Below are positions 1 to 9,387 of a stretch of 64,000 nucleotides of DNA, piece by piece. The stretch's first letter is position 1, and each line of letters begins with the position of its first letter. The translations under genes were made by a program, and so were the position numbers. Under the pieces are notes generated by a model. That model made no database searches and was not told where the DNA came from. It saw nothing but the letters and a program-made list of their open reading frames with translations. This DNA comes from Kribbella pratensis (GTDB lineage Bacteria > Actinomycetota > Actinomycetes > Propionibacteriales > Kribbellaceae). The DNA is taken from assembly GCF_004365355.1 (NCBI RefSeq), contig NZ_SODP01000002.1:1049838-1113837 (forward strand). Direction: 5' to 3'.

Positions 1-2
1 CG

Positions 3-785
3 GTGTCCGACGCCGGGTACACGTTCGCCCCGGCGTCGACGTTCTTCACCGCCGGCACGAAGACCGCACTGCGTTTCACCATCAAAGGGCCTGACGGCAA
101 GCCGGTCACGCAGTACACGAAGACGCATGAGAAGGACCTGCATCTGATCGTCGTACGCCGCGATCTGTCCGGCTTCCACCACGTGCACCCGACCTTGGCG
201 GCAGACGGGACGTGGAGCATCCCGTTCACGTTCACCGCCGGCGGGACGTGGCGGCTGTACGCCGACTTCCAGCCGGCCGGCCTCGACAAGAACATCACGC
301 TCGGCACGGACGTCAACGTCACCGGGCTGTATGTCCCGGTCCCGCTGAATGATCCGGCCGCCGTCACCAGCGTCCAGGGGTACAACGTGACACTCGCCGG
401 CACGCCGGTTGCGGGCAAGGAATCGCAACTGACGTTCAAGATCAGCAAGAACGGCAAACCGGTCACCGACCTGCAGCCGTACTTGGGCGCTTTCGGGCAC
501 CTGGTCTCACTGCGCAGCGGCGACCTGGCCTATCTGCACAACCACCCGGCGCAGCACGCCGAGCCGGGGATGAAGGGCGGCCCGTCGATCGACTTCATGA
601 CGACGTTCCCGACCGCCGGCACGTACAGCCTGTTCCTGGACTTCCAGCACGCCGGCGCCGTACACACCGCGGAGTTCACGGTGCACGTCGACTCGAACGG
701 CACCACGATCGCCCCGCCGACCGCCGTACCGACATCCGCCGCACATGAAGAGGAGGCACACGAACATGAGCAACCAGTCCGTTGA
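3..785 (+). CDS. Secreted histidine-rich protein, probable copper binding (5' end missing)
   Basis: The reading frame is open from the first bases of the window, so the true start and any signal peptide probably lie upstream. The visible 260 residues form two similar beta-rich repeats of about 110 residues. Each has histidine clusters (FHHVHP near residue 60, LHNHP near residue 180) and a GTWRLYADF or GTYSLFLDF strand. The tail is rich in His and Glu (HEEEAHEHE). The gene overlaps the next one, a copper-type P1B ATPase, by 20 bases, so the two are probably co-expressed. Extracellular copper or other soft-metal binding is inferred from the histidines and the neighbour. I do not recognise a named family. 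Confidence 0.7.
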   Translation: MSDAGYTFAPASTFFTAGTKTALRFTIKGPDGKPVTQYTKTHEKDLHLIVVRRDLSGFHHVHPTLAADGTWSIPFTFTAGGTWRLYADFQPAGLDKNITLGTDVNVTGLYVPVPLNDPAAVTSVQGYNVTLAGTPVAGKESQLTFKISKNGKPVTDLQPYLGAFGHLVSLRSGDLAYLHNHPAQHAEPGMKGGPSIDFMTTFPTAGTYSLFLDFQHAGAVHTAEFTVHVDSNGTTIAPPTAVPTSAAHEEEAHEHEQPVR

Positions 786-2982
786 GCTCATCATCGGCGG
801 GATGACGTGCGCCTCCTGCGCGGCCCGCGTCGAGAAGAAGCTGAACCGGATGGACGGCGTCACGGCGACCGTCAACTACGCCACTGAGAAGGCAAAGGTG
901 ACGTACCCCGACGGCGTCTCGACCGACGACCTGGTCGCCACCGTCGAGAAGACCGGCTACACCGCGGCCCTGCCGACTCCGGCCGTCTCGACCGAGGTCG
1001 AGGAGCCGGACGAGCTGAAACCCCTGCGGGAGCGGCTGATCGCGAGCATCGCGCTCACGGTGCCGGTGGTCGCGTTCGGGATGATCCCAGCGCTGCAGTT
1101 CAACTCGTGGCAGTGGGCGTCGCTGACGCTGGCGTTCCCGGTGGTCACGTGGGCGGCCTGGCCGTTCCACAAGGCCGCCTGGACGAACCTGCGGCATGCC
1201 GCGACGACGATGGACACGCTGATCTCGCTGGGCGTGGTGAGCTCGTTCCTCTGGTCGCTGTACGCGTTGTTCCTCGGCTCGGCGGGCGAACCCGGCATGA
1301 AGATGCCGTTCACGCTGATCCCGTCCCGCGGCAGCGGCGCCGAGGAGATCTACCTCGAGGTGGCGACCGCCGTCACCACGTTCATCCTGGCCGGCCGGTA
1401 CTTCGAGGCGCGGGCCAAGCGTCGCTCCGGTGCCGCCTTGCGCGCTCTGCTGGAGCTCGGGGCGAAGGACGTCGCAGTATTGCGTAACGGTACGGAGATC
1501 CGGATCCCCGCCGACCAACTGGTCGTGGGCGACGAGTTCGTCGTCCGGCCCGGCGAGAAGATCGCGACCGATGGCGTGATCGTGACCGGCAGCAGTGCGG
1601 TCGACGCATCGATGCTGACCGGCGAATCCGTGCCGGTCGAGGTCGGCGCGGGTGACGCGGTCGTTGGTGCGACCGTCAATGCGGGCGGACGGCTCGTCGT
1701 ACGGGCCGTGCGAGTCGGCGCGGATACTCAGCTGGCGCAGATGGCGCGGCTGGTCGAGGACGCGCAGAACGGGAAGGCCGCCGTACAACGCCTTGCCGAC
1801 AAGGTGTCCGGGATCTTCGTGCCGATCGTGATCGGGCTTGCGCTGGCGACGCTCGGCTTCTGGCTGGGCAATGGTTCGCCGGTGGAAGTCGCGTTCACGG
1901 CGGCAGTCGCCGTACTGATCATCGCCTGCCCGTGTGCGTTGGGGCTGGCCACGCCGACCGCGTTGATGGTCGGGACCGGTCGGGGCGCGCAGTTGGGCAT
2001 CCTGATCAAGGGTCCGGAGGTGCTCGAGTCCACGCGGCGCGTCGACACCGTCGTGCTGGACAAGACGGGCACCGTTACCACGGGCCGGATGGAGCTGGTC
2101 GACGTACTGCTGGCTCCGGGTCAGGAGCGGGCCGAGGTACTGCGGTTGGCCGGCGCGCTGGAGCACTCGTCGGAGCACCCGATCGCGCAGGCGGTCGCCC
2201 GGGCTGCATCAGCCGCCGGGAAGCTGCCGGAAGTCGAGGACTTCGGGAACGTCGAAGGCCTTGGCGTGCAGGGGATCGTCGACGGGCATGCCGTGCTGGT
2301 CGGGCGGACGCGGTTGCTGGAGGAGTGGAGCCAGCACCTGCCTGACGACCTCGCGCACGCGAAGGAGCATGCCGAGGCCGAGGGCAGTACGGCGGTTGCG
2401 GTCGGGTGGGACGGGGTTGCGCGGGCCGTGCTGGTTGTTGCGGACACTGTGAAACCCACGTCGGTGCAGGCGATCTCTCAGTTGCGCGAGCTGGGTCTGC
2501 GGCCGGTGCTGCTGACTGGCGACAACGAAGCAGTTGCGTTGAAGGTTGCCGGTGAGGTCGGGATCGACGACGTGATCGCCGACGTACTGCCGGCCGGCAA
2601 GGTCGACGCGGTGAAGAAGCTGCAGGACGAGGGGCGCGTGGTCGCGATGATCGGTGACGGCGTCAACGACGCGGCCGCCCTCGCCCAGGCCGACCTCGGC
2701 CTGAGCATGGGCACCGGCACCGACGTGGCGATCGAAGCAAGCGATCTGACGCTGGTGCGCGGCGATTTGCGCGCGGCTGTGGACGCCATTCGGCTGTCCC
2801 GCAGTACGTTGCGCACGATCAAGGGCAACTTGTTCTGGGCGTTCGCCTACAACGTGCTGGCGCTGCCGCTCGCCGCCGCCGGTCTGTTGAACCCCATGCT
2901 GGCCGGGGCCGCGATGGCCTTCAGCTCGGTGTTCGTCGTGTCCAACAGCCTGCGGTTGCGCCGGTTCCGTTCGCTCACCTGA
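766..2982 (+). CDS. copA: Copper-translocating P1B-type ATPase
   Basis: 738-residue heavy-metal efflux ATPase of the inner membrane, probably exporting Cu(I). An N-terminal heavy-metal-associated domain carries GMTCASC (Cys15 and Cys18). TGES marks the actuator domain, CPC the transmembrane metal site (Cys388, Cys390), DKTGT the phosphorylated aspartate (Asp432), SEHP the nucleotide domain and GDGVND the hinge. The ATG at 766 is chosen because AGGAGG at 751-756 lies nine bases upstream; an in-frame ATG at 745 precedes that site and is unlikely. The 3' end overlaps the convergent GH13 gene by eight bases. CPC and the histidine-rich neighbour favour copper over zinc or cadmium. Confidence 0.93.
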   Translation: MSNQSVELIIGGMTCASCAARVEKKLNRMDGVTATVNYATEKAKVTYPDGVSTDDLVATVEKTGYTAALPTPAVSTEVEEPDELKPLRERLIASIALTVPVVAFGMIPALQFNSWQWASLTLAFPVVTWAAWPFHKAAWTNLRHAATTMDTLISLGVVSSFLWSLYALFLGSAGEPGMKMPFTLIPSRGSGAEEIYLEVATAVTTFILAGRYFEARAKRRSGAALRALLELGAKDVAVLRNGTEIRIPADQLVVGDEFVVRPGEKIATDGVIVTGSSAVDASMLTGESVPVEVGAGDAVVGATVNAGGRLVVRAVRVGADTQLAQMARLVEDAQNGKAAVQRLADKVSGIFVPIVIGLALATLGFWLGNGSPVEVAFTAAVAVLIIACPCALGLATPTALMVGTGRGAQLGILIKGPEVLESTRRVDTVVLDKTGTVTTGRMELVDVLLAPGQERAEVLRLAGALEHSSEHPIAQAVARAASAAGKLPEVEDFGNVEGLGVQGIVDGHAVLVGRTRLLEEWSQHLPDDLAHAKEHAEAEGSTAVAVGWDGVARAVLVVADTVKPTSVQAISQLRELGLRPVLLTGDNEAVALKVAGEVGIDDVIADVLPAGKVDAVKKLQDEGRVVAMIGDGVNDAAALAQADLGLSMGTGTDVAIEASDLTLVRGDLRAAVDAIRLSRSTLRTIKGNLFWAFAYNVLALPLAAAGLLNPMLAGAAMAFSSVFVVSNSLRLRRFRSLT

Positions 2983-4516
2983 TCCAGGCGGTCGCGTCGG
3001 CCGGAAGCTTGCCGTCGTCGAGGGGGATGCTGCTCAACAGCACCTCCTCGTGCGGCGGCAGCTCGATCGGGTCGGCGCTGAGGTTGGTTACGCAGGTCAG
3101 GTTCTCCCGCCGGAACACCAGTACGTCGGCAGCAGATTCGACCCAGGACAAGGTGCCGTCCCCGAGCAGTTCGCGTCGGATCCGTAGTCCGGTGCGATAC
3201 AGGGCCAGCATCGAGTTCTGGTCATCGTGCTGGGATTCGACCGTGAGGTTCTTCCAGTCCGCCGGCTGCGGAAGCCACGGCGTACCGGCTCCGAAGCCGA
3301 ACGGCGGTTCTTTGCCGGACCAAGGTAGGGGCACTCGGCAACCATCCCGGCCGCGGTCGGCGCCTCCCGAGCGCGCGAAGATCGGATCCTGCAGGAGCTC
3401 GTCCGGCAGATCCTCCACCTCGGGCAACCCCAGCTCTTCGCCCTGGTAGACGTAGAGGCTCCCGGGCAGCGCCATGGCGAGCAGGGCGGCCGCGCGGGCC
3501 CGGCGTTCCCCCAGCAGCAGATCGGTCGGCATCCCATGCTTGCGATCCTGGTGCGAGAACGATGTATCCGGCCGCCCGTACTTCGTTACCGGGCGCGTCA
3601 CGTCGTGGTTCGAGAGGACCCAGGTCGGAGGTGCCCCGATCGGCACGTGCGTCGACAGTGTCAGGTCGATGGACGCGCGTAGCTCGTCGGCTTCCCACGG
3701 ACGCGACAAGAAGTCGAAGTTGAACGCGGTCTGCATCTCGTCCGGCCGCAGGTACAGCGCGAACCGTTCCTGGTCGGGCATCCACATCTCCCCGACGAGG
3801 AAGCGCCCGTCGTACTGATCGGTGAGGTGCCGCCAGCCGCGATAGATCTCGTGTACTTCGTCGTGGTCGGTGTAGGACTCCTCGACGCTGTCCAGGTCCT
3901 TGAACAGTACGGCGGCGCTGTCGATCCGGATCCCGTCGACGCCGCGATCGAGCCAGAACCGAAGGATGTCGTGAAATTCCTCGACAACCTCCGGGTTGCG
4001 CCAGTTGAAGTCGGGCTGTTCGGGCGCAAACAGGTGCAAGTACCACTCACCGTCGTCGACCTGTGTCCATGCCGGTCCGTTGAAGATCGACTGCCAATCG
4101 TTGGGCGGACCATCGTTCCGGCCGGGGCGGAACAGGAACCGCTCACGCTCGGGCGACCCCGGTCCGGCGCGGAGGGCCTCGACGAACCAGTCCTGCTGGT
4201 CGGAGCCGTGGTTCGGCACGATGTCGATGATCGTCCGGATGTTCAGCGCATGCGCCTCGGCGATGTACGCCTCGGCCTCCTCCAGCGTGCCGAACGCCGG
4301 GTCGATCGCCCGGTAGTCGGCAACGTCGTACCCACCGTCGGCCATCGGCGACGGATACCACGGGTTCAACCAGATCGCATCCACACCGAGCTCAGCCAGA
4401 TACGGCAACTTGGCCCGCAGGCCGGCCAGATCCCCGACCCCGTCACTGTTCCCATCCGCAAAGCTCCGCAAATACACCTGATAAATCGCAGCCCCACGCC
4501 ACCACTCGTCACCCAC
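2975..4516 (-). CDS. GH13 family alpha-glucosidase
   Basis: 513-residue cytoplasmic glycoside hydrolase of the alpha-amylase superfamily, with no signal peptide. The family's catalytic triad is visible: nucleophile Asp199 in GIRIDS, acid/base Glu243 in GEMW, and Asp305 in SNHD. The early DIVPNH motif is present too. It probably hydrolyses alpha-linked oligosaccharides brought in by the adjacent ABC transporter. The GTG at 4516 is chosen because AGAGGAG lies five bases upstream; a TTG 15 bases earlier would remove that ribosome site. It is the last gene of a minus-strand sugar-uptake unit, separated from the permease gene by a repeat-filled 349-base gap. Confidence 0.9.
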   Translation of the reverse strand: MGDEWWRGAAIYQVYLRSFADGNSDGVGDLAGLRAKLPYLAELGVDAIWLNPWYPSPMADGGYDVADYRAIDPAFGTLEEAEAYIAEAHALNIRTIIDIVPNHGSDQQDWFVEALRAGPGSPERERFLFRPGRNDGPPNDWQSIFNGPAWTQVDDGEWYLHLFAPEQPDFNWRNPEVVEEFHDILRFWLDRGVDGIRIDSAAVLFKDLDSVEESYTDHDEVHEIYRGWRHLTDQYDGRFLVGEMWMPDQERFALYLRPDEMQTAFNFDFLSRPWEADELRASIDLTLSTHVPIGAPPTWVLSNHDVTRPVTKYGRPDTSFSHQDRKHGMPTDLLLGERRARAAALLAMALPGSLYVYQGEELGLPEVEDLPDELLQDPIFARSGGADRGRDGCRVPLPWSGKEPPFGFGAGTPWLPQPADWKNLTVESQHDDQNSMLALYRTGLRIRRELLGDGTLSWVESAADVLVFRRENLTCVTNLSADPIELPPHEEVLLSSIPLDDGKLPADATAWIR

Positions 4517-4569
4517 AAGATCTCCTCTCAAACCGACCCTCGCTCCGCTCGGCCCGGTGATGTTTGTTC

Positions 4570-4853
4570 ACGCCCGCCCCGAGCGCAGGTCAGGTATCCG
4601 TTTCCACCCCGCCCCACCCCGAGACAGGGCCCAACCCGCCCCCCGCAGAGCCGGCCCCCTCCTCCCCGCCCGACCCGGCGCGGGGTCCAAACCGCTCCCC
4701 AGGTCCGGCTCCTCTCCCACCGCCCGACCTGGGCCGAGTCCGACCCCGCGGGGGTCGGCCTCTGCCTCTCCCACCGCCCGACCCGGGACGGGTCCAACCC
4801 GACCCCCGCAGGGGCCGGCTTCTTTCCTCTCCCCGCGCCGAGCGGAGCGAGGG
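4570..4853. repeat. Imperfect ~54-bp tandem repeats bracketed by an inverted repeat
   Basis: The gap between the GH13 and permease genes holds about four degenerate copies (roughly 4610-4666, 4667-4719, 4720-4773 and 4774-4831) of a C-rich unit with the pattern cgcccgacc, gggtcc, ccccgc, ccggct. A 17-bp sequence near 4537-4553 is repeated in perfect inverted orientation at 4837-4853 (GCCGAGCGGAGCGAGGG). No ribosome site or convincing gene is seen. On the minus-strand transcript the outer arms could form a long stem between permease and glucosidase cistrons. Confidence 0.7.
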
Positions 4854-4865
4854 GCGGGTTTTCTT

Positions 4866-5735
4866 TCATCCTTTGAGGCTTCCGGCTGTTAGGCCTGCCA
4901 TGATGCTTCGCTGGAAGATGAAGAACACGATGATTGTGGGCAGGCTGGCGATGACCAGTGAGGCTATGAGGACGTTCTGGGGCATCTGGGCCGAGAGGGA
5001 CGCGATGCCTACGCTGATCGACATCTTGTCGGTTTCCGGGAGGACCAGGAGCGGCCAGACGAAGTCCTTCCAGACCGTGACCACGGACAGGATCGACACG
5101 ACTCCGATGATCGGGCGGGAGACCGGCAGCACGATCGACCACAGGATCCTCGCGGGTGAAGCGCCGTCGATCTCCGCCGCCTCCAGCAGCTCCCGCGGGA
5201 TCGAGTCGAAGAACCGCTTCAGCAGGAACACGAAGAACCCATTCGCTGCCGCCGGCAACCAAATCGCCCACGGGGTGTTCAGCAGGTCGGCGTGGAAGAT
5301 GGGCAGGTCCTTCGCCACCAGGTACGTCGGAAGCAGCAAAACCATCGGCGGGATCATCAGCGTCGCCAGCATCGCGCCGAGCACCAGCTTCCCGAAGATC
5401 GGTCGCAGCTTCGACAACGCGTACGCCGCACTGACGTCGACCGCGAGCGTGAACAGCCACGCGCCACCGGCGTACAGCACGGTGTTCTTCAGGAAGACTC
5501 CGAGCTGGAGCTGTTCCCACGCGTCGACGTACACGTGCAGGTCGAAGTGTTTCGGGAAGAAGCTGGGCGGGATCTGCGCGAGCTCGTCAGGTGACTTGAG
5601 CGCGCCCGTCACCATCCAGTAGAGCGGGAACACGAACGCGCCGGTGAACCCGACGACCGTCACCGTGAGGATCGTCCAGTAGATAACCCTGCCGCGCGGC
5701 GTGCGGAGTGCGAGCGGTGAGACCAAGGTCCTCAT
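4866..5735 (-). CDS. ABC sugar transporter permease, MalG/UgpE type
   Basis: 289-residue inner-membrane permease with about six hydrophobic segments. The binding-protein-dependent EAA loop reads EAAEIDGASPARILWSIVLP near residue 190 and contacts the ATPase. The start overlaps the upstream permease stop as ATGA, with AGGAGG seven bases upstream. It pairs with the preceding permease and the binding lipoprotein to import a sugar, probably an oligosaccharide given the GH13 gene downstream. No ATPase gene lies in the cluster, as is usual for actinobacterial CUT1 systems that share one MsiK-type ATPase encoded elsewhere. The substrate cannot be read from sequence. Confidence 0.92.
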   Translation of the reverse strand: MRTLVSPLALRTPRGRVIYWTILTVTVVGFTGAFVFPLYWMVTGALKSPDELAQIPPSFFPKHFDLHVYVDAWEQLQLGVFLKNTVLYAGGAWLFTLAVDVSAAYALSKLRPIFGKLVLGAMLATLMIPPMVLLLPTYLVAKDLPIFHADLLNTPWAIWLPAAANGFFVFLLKRFFDSIPRELLEAAEIDGASPARILWSIVLPVSRPIIGVVSILSVVTVWKDFVWPLLVLPETDKMSISVGIASLSAQMPQNVLIASLVIASLPTIIVFFIFQRSIMAGLTAGSLKG

Positions 5736-6763
5736 CGGGCATCCTCCTCGCGCGACACACGCAGGTAGACCGTGGAGAAGATCAGCAGCGCGATCATCAA
5801 CATCAGGCCGAGCGCGGAGCCGCCGCCGAAGTCGCCGAAGTTGAACGCGTACTGGTACATCAGGTAGGCGACCGTCACGGTCGCGTTCTCCGGGCCGCCG
5901 CCGGTCAGCAGGTACGGCTCGATGAAGACCTGCATCGTCGCGACGATCTGCAGCAGCAGCATCACCAGCAGGATCAGCTTGGTCTGCGGGATCGTCACAT
6001 GCCAGACGCGGCGGAACAGCCCGGCGCCGTCGAGCTCCGCGGACTCGTAGAGCTCGCCAGGGATGCTCTGCAGCGCGGCAAGGTAGATGAGCGTGCCGGT
6101 GCCGAGGTTCATCCAGGTCGACACGATCACGAGGCTGATGAGCGCCGTACTCGTCGAGTCCAGCCAGCTCAGCGGCGGGATGTGGACGACGCCTAGCACC
6201 TGGTTGAAGAGGCCCGCGCCCGGGTCGTAGAACCACTTGAACAGCAGTACGGCGACAGCCGGCGGAAGCATCACCGGCAGGTACACGACGAAGCGCAGGT
6301 ACGCCTTGGCGTGCTTCAGCTCATTGAGCACCACGGCGAGCACGAACGGGACGGCGTACCCGATCACCAACGCCAGCCCGCTGAAAGCCGCCGTGTTCAA
6401 CCACGCAGACCGGAACGCCGGGTCCGCAATCACCGTACGAAAGTTGTCGAACCCGACCCAGATCCCCGGATCCACAAAGTTGTTCTGCTGAAAACTCAGC
6501 ACAACTTCCCGAAACATCGGATACCAGGAGAACAAGGCGAAACAGATCAAGGCCGCACAGAGAAACCCGTACGCGGTCAGGTTCCGGCCGACCGCTCTCC
6601 GCAGAGCTCCGGCACCGTGAGGGGTTGGAGGTTCGTGCCGTTCGGCCAGCCGGCTCTCGGGCCCCCAACCCACCTGCAGATCCTCCACGGCCTCGGCTGT
6701 TCCCACACCACCCGCCGTCCCCGCGGAGCGGGGACGGCGGGTGCTTGTGGTTTTGTCATCCAT
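5732..6763 (-). CDS. ABC sugar transporter permease, MalF/UgpA type
   Basis: 343-residue permease with a long cytoplasmic N-terminus (about 60 residues, Pro and Arg rich) and about six membrane segments. The EAA-type loop is ESAELDGAGLFRRVWHVTIP. The ATG at 6763 shares a base with the binding-protein stop (TGATG); a GTG at 6766 is an equally coupled alternative. It would form a heterodimer with the downstream permease. Tight spacing on both sides shows one polycistronic unit. Confidence 0.92.
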   Translation of the reverse strand: MDDKTTSTRRPRSAGTAGGVGTAEAVEDLQVGWGPESRLAERHEPPTPHGAGALRRAVGRNLTAYGFLCAALICFALFSWYPMFREVVLSFQQNNFVDPGIWVGFDNFRTVIADPAFRSAWLNTAAFSGLALVIGYAVPFVLAVVLNELKHAKAYLRFVVYLPVMLPPAVAVLLFKWFYDPGAGLFNQVLGVVHIPPLSWLDSTSTALISLVIVSTWMNLGTGTLIYLAALQSIPGELYESAELDGAGLFRRVWHVTIPQTKLILLVMLLLQIVATMQVFIEPYLLTGGGPENATVTVAYLMYQYAFNFGDFGGGSALGLMLMIALLIFSTVYLRVSREEDAR

Positions 6764-8133
6764 CACGTGTTCTTCGCGAGGATCTTGTTGGCCTTGCCTT
6801 CGGCGTCAGAGAGGAGCTTGTTGATGTCGGCGTCCTTGCGGGTGAGGACGGCGGACATCGCTACGTCGAGGACGGCGTAGAGTTCCTGCGCCTTGGGGGG
6901 CTCGAGCTTGTTGGTGATGTTGCCCTGGGCAGCGACGTACGGCGCGAAGTTGTCGACCGGGACCGTTGCGTACTGCTTGCGCAACGCGGTGATCTCGTTG
7001 CCGGGGGCACTCGTTCCGTAGAGGTCCGGGATCGGCAGACCGACCGGGCGACCCTGCTGCTTCGACCGCGCGTAGTCGAACTGGCCCTTGCCCGGCGTCA
7101 GCTCGTGGAACTCGAGCCACTGCAGACCAGCCTTGATCTTCTCCGGCGAAGCCTTCGGGTTGAACATGTACCCGTCGCCACCACTCAGCGACGACTTCCC
7201 GTCCGACTCCGGTACGGCGGTGACGCCGTAGTCCTCGAACTTGCCCTTGAAGTCGTTGTTGACCGACTGCACGACGTCCGGCGCGCCGACCATCATGCCG
7301 AGCTTGCCGCCGCCCATCATCCGCATCAGGTCCTCCCACTGGAGCAGCTGCTTCGTGCCCATGGAGTTGTCGTCCCAACGCATCTTCTTCAGGTTCTCGA
7401 GGACCGCCTTACCCTCGTCGCTGTTGAACGCGGCGGTCTTCCCGTCGTCGCTCACCATCGACCCGCCGCGCGCGTACAGCTCGGCCGCGAAGTGCCACCC
7501 GCCCGTGTTGCCGGCGGAGTACTCGCCGTACCCGACGTAGCCCGGGCCGAGCGCCGCGATCTTCTTCGCCGCGTCGCGGACCTCTTCCCACGTCTTCGGC
7601 GGGTTGGCCGGGTCGAGACCGGCCTGGGTGAACAGCTTCCGGTTGTAGACCAGGCCCATGTTGTAGTTGTTGCGCGGCAGCCCGTACGTCTTGTCGCCGT
7701 CCTTGAACACGCCCATCACGTCCGGACGCAGATCCTTGACCGCGCCGACGCTGCCGACGTACTGGCTGATATCGGCGGCCTGCTTCTTCTCGATGATCTT
7801 CCGGACATCGGTGTAGTAGACGTAGAAGAGATCCTCCTGCGTGCCGCCGGCCAGCTTCGCCTGGAACGTGTCGGGGTTGATGCAGGGGAACGCGTCCTTG
7901 CCCTGGACGGTGATGTTCGGGTGCGCTTTCTGGAACGTGGCGACATCCGCCTCCCAGGCCTCGCGCTCCTTCGGATTGCTCTTCGGCGGCTCGCAGCCGA
8001 CCGTGATCGTCACCGGTCCGTCCGACGCTCCCCCAGCGGCCGGCTTGTTCCCGTCGTCCGACCCGCAGGACGCGGCCACCAGCCCGAGTCCCGCAACCAG
8101 CAGCAGGCTGAGCCCGCGGCGCGTTGTCGTCAT
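6763..8133 (-). CDS. Extracellular sugar-binding lipoprotein of ABC transporter
   Basis: 456-residue family 1 (CUT1) solute-binding protein. The signal peptide starts MTTTRRGL and ends in lipobox LVAASC, predicting a lipid-anchored extracellular receptor. Features of the family include the CINPDTFQAKLAGG segment and a Trp/Gly-rich C-terminal half. The ATG at 8133 is chosen; a GTG six bases earlier is possible, and the purine-rich GAGAGGG sits just upstream of either. It is the first gene of the minus-strand sugar uptake unit and would deliver the ligand to the two permeases. Confidence 0.9.
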   Translation of the reverse strand: MTTTRRGLSLLLVAGLGLVAASCGSDDGNKPAAGGASDGPVTITVGCEPPKSNPKEREAWEADVATFQKAHPNITVQGKDAFPCINPDTFQAKLAGGTQEDLFYVYYTDVRKIIEKKQAADISQYVGSVGAVKDLRPDVMGVFKDGDKTYGLPRNNYNMGLVYNRKLFTQAGLDPANPPKTWEEVRDAAKKIAALGPGYVGYGEYSAGNTGGWHFAAELYARGGSMVSDDGKTAAFNSDEGKAVLENLKKMRWDDNSMGTKQLLQWEDLMRMMGGGKLGMMVGAPDVVQSVNNDFKGKFEDYGVTAVPESDGKSSLSGGDGYMFNPKASPEKIKAGLQWLEFHELTPGKGQFDYARSKQQGRPVGLPIPDLYGTSAPGNEITALRKQYATVPVDNFAPYVAAQGNITNKLEPPKAQELYAVLDVAMSAVLTRKDADINKLLSDAEGKANKILAKNT

Positions 8134-8183
8134 TTCCACCCTCTCCCTCGGATCGTGTGGACACCGTAGGGAACTGGACGCAT

Positions 8184-8214
8184 GATCGCAATACTTCGAT
8201 CTGAGATTGCAAAA
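8184..8214. promoter_or_regulatory. Direct-repeat candidate operator upstream of the sugar ABC operon
   Basis: GATCGCAATA (8184-8193) and GATTGCAAAA (8205-8214) are two similar ten-base elements with starts 21 bp apart, two helical turns. They lie 50-80 bases upstream of the binding-protein start. The TTGCAA core resembles the TTGC/GCAA half-sites in front of the adjacent LacI gene, so the same regulator may bind here. This is inference from pattern only. Confidence 0.4.
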
Positions 8215-8306
8215 ACGTGACTTCCCATGGGAGATTACCCAGCAGAGGACAAACGGCAGCAGCCGCCGCCAGAGCGGTCAGCGGCTGCCGGGGTACTGCG
8301 TGACGT

Positions 8307-9299
8307 CTAGATCCGGGCCCGGGCGGTCGAGGCGCGGACGACGAGTTCCGGCTCGAAGAGCAGCTCGTCGGCGGGTACGACGGCGCGCTCGATCAGGGCG
8401 ACCAGCATGTCGACCGCGGCGCGGCCCATCGCGTCGATCGGCTGACGGACGGTGGTGAGCGGCGGGTCGGTGCAGTTCATCATCGCGGAGTCGTCGTACC
8501 CGATCACCGAAACGTCGCCCGGCACACTCAGGCCGGCCCGGCGGACGGCGCGGATCGCGCCGAGCGCGAGGATGTCGCTGGCGCAGACGATGCCGGTGAC
8601 GCCGGAGTTCACCAGCCGGGTCGCCGCCGCGTGCCCGCCTTCGAGGGAGAACATCGTGTGCTCGACGAGCTTCGGATCGGCCTCGTCCGCGGCGAGGTAC
8701 GCCTCCAGCTTCCGCCGTGAGGGGATGTGGTCGCGCGGGCCGAGGACCATCCCGATCCGCAGGTGACCGAGCGCTCGCAGGTGCCCGATCGCCATCTCGG
8801 CGGCGACATAGTCGTCCGACGAGACCTGCGGGAACCCGAGGTGGTCGACCGCCGCGTTGACCAGCACGGTCGGCAGCTTGCGCTCCTGGATGAGCTCGTA
8901 GTGCTGGTGCGGCGCGTCCGCCTGCGCGTAGAAACCACCGGCGAACACCACCCCGGACACCTGCTGCTGGAGGAGCAGATCCACGTAGTCGGCCTCGGAC
9001 ACGCCACCGACCGTCCGGGTGCACAGCAAGGAGGTGAAACCTTGCTGCGCGAGCGCGCCGCCGACGACCTCGGCGAACGCCGGGAAGATCGGGTTCTGCA
9101 ACTCCGGCAGGACCAGACCGACCAGCCGGGCCCGATCGCCGCGCAGCTGCGTGGGACGCTCGTACCCCAGGACATCGAGCGCGGTGAGCACCGCTTCACG
9201 GGTCGCCTCGGACACCCCTGGTTTCCCGTTCAGGACGCGGCTCACGGTGGCTTCGCTGACGCCGACCTTCTTGGCCACCTCTGCAAGTCGTCGTGTCAT
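8307..9299 (-). CDS. LacI family transcriptional regulator
   Basis: 330-residue repressor. The N-terminal LacI helix-turn-helix reads LAEVAKKVGVSEATVSRVLN, followed by the hinge around residues 48-60 and a periplasmic-binding-like sensor domain ending in VVRAST. It lies downstream of and in the same direction as the sugar ABC genes but has its own upstream region with palindromic LacI-type sites. By context it probably controls the transporter and the GH13 gene in response to an imported sugar. Confidence 0.92.
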   Translation of the reverse strand: MTRRLAEVAKKVGVSEATVSRVLNGKPGVSEATREAVLTALDVLGYERPTQLRGDRARLVGLVLPELQNPIFPAFAEVVGGALAQQGFTSLLCTRTVGGVSEADYVDLLLQQQVSGVVFAGGFYAQADAPHQHYELIQERKLPTVLVNAAVDHLGFPQVSSDDYVAAEMAIGHLRALGHLRIGMVLGPRDHIPSRRKLEAYLAADEADPKLVEHTMFSLEGGHAAATRLVNSGVTGIVCASDILALGAIRAVRRAGLSVPGDVSVIGYDDSAMMNCTDPPLTTVRQPIDAMGRAAVDMLVALIERAVVPADELLFEPELVVRASTARARI

Positions 9300-9323
9300 G
9301 GCGCAAACTCTACGCCTAATCAC

Positions 9324-9345
9324 GCAAGAATTTGCAAGCACTTGC
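9324..9345. promoter_or_regulatory. Overlapping LacI-type operators
   Basis: GCAAGAATTTGC (9324-9335) and GCAAG-CA-CTTGC (9334-9345) are two overlapping palindromes about 25 bases upstream of the lacI-type start. The GCAAG/CTTGC arms match the classic LacI-family operator style. Autoregulation is inferred; the site also lies 43 bases upstream of the divergent DUF4032 gene. Confidence 0.6.
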
Positions 9346-9387
9346 GTACCTCGCTGAACCCTCAGGATTCCTGACAGACTGGGAGCC

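Noticed and set aside
676-2178. Long minus-strand open frame across copA
   Set aside because: Arg-rich product without domains; it is the typical high-GC antisense shadow of a confirmed gene. The same applies to the long extensions at 8307-10436, 31230-34016 and 58162-60363.
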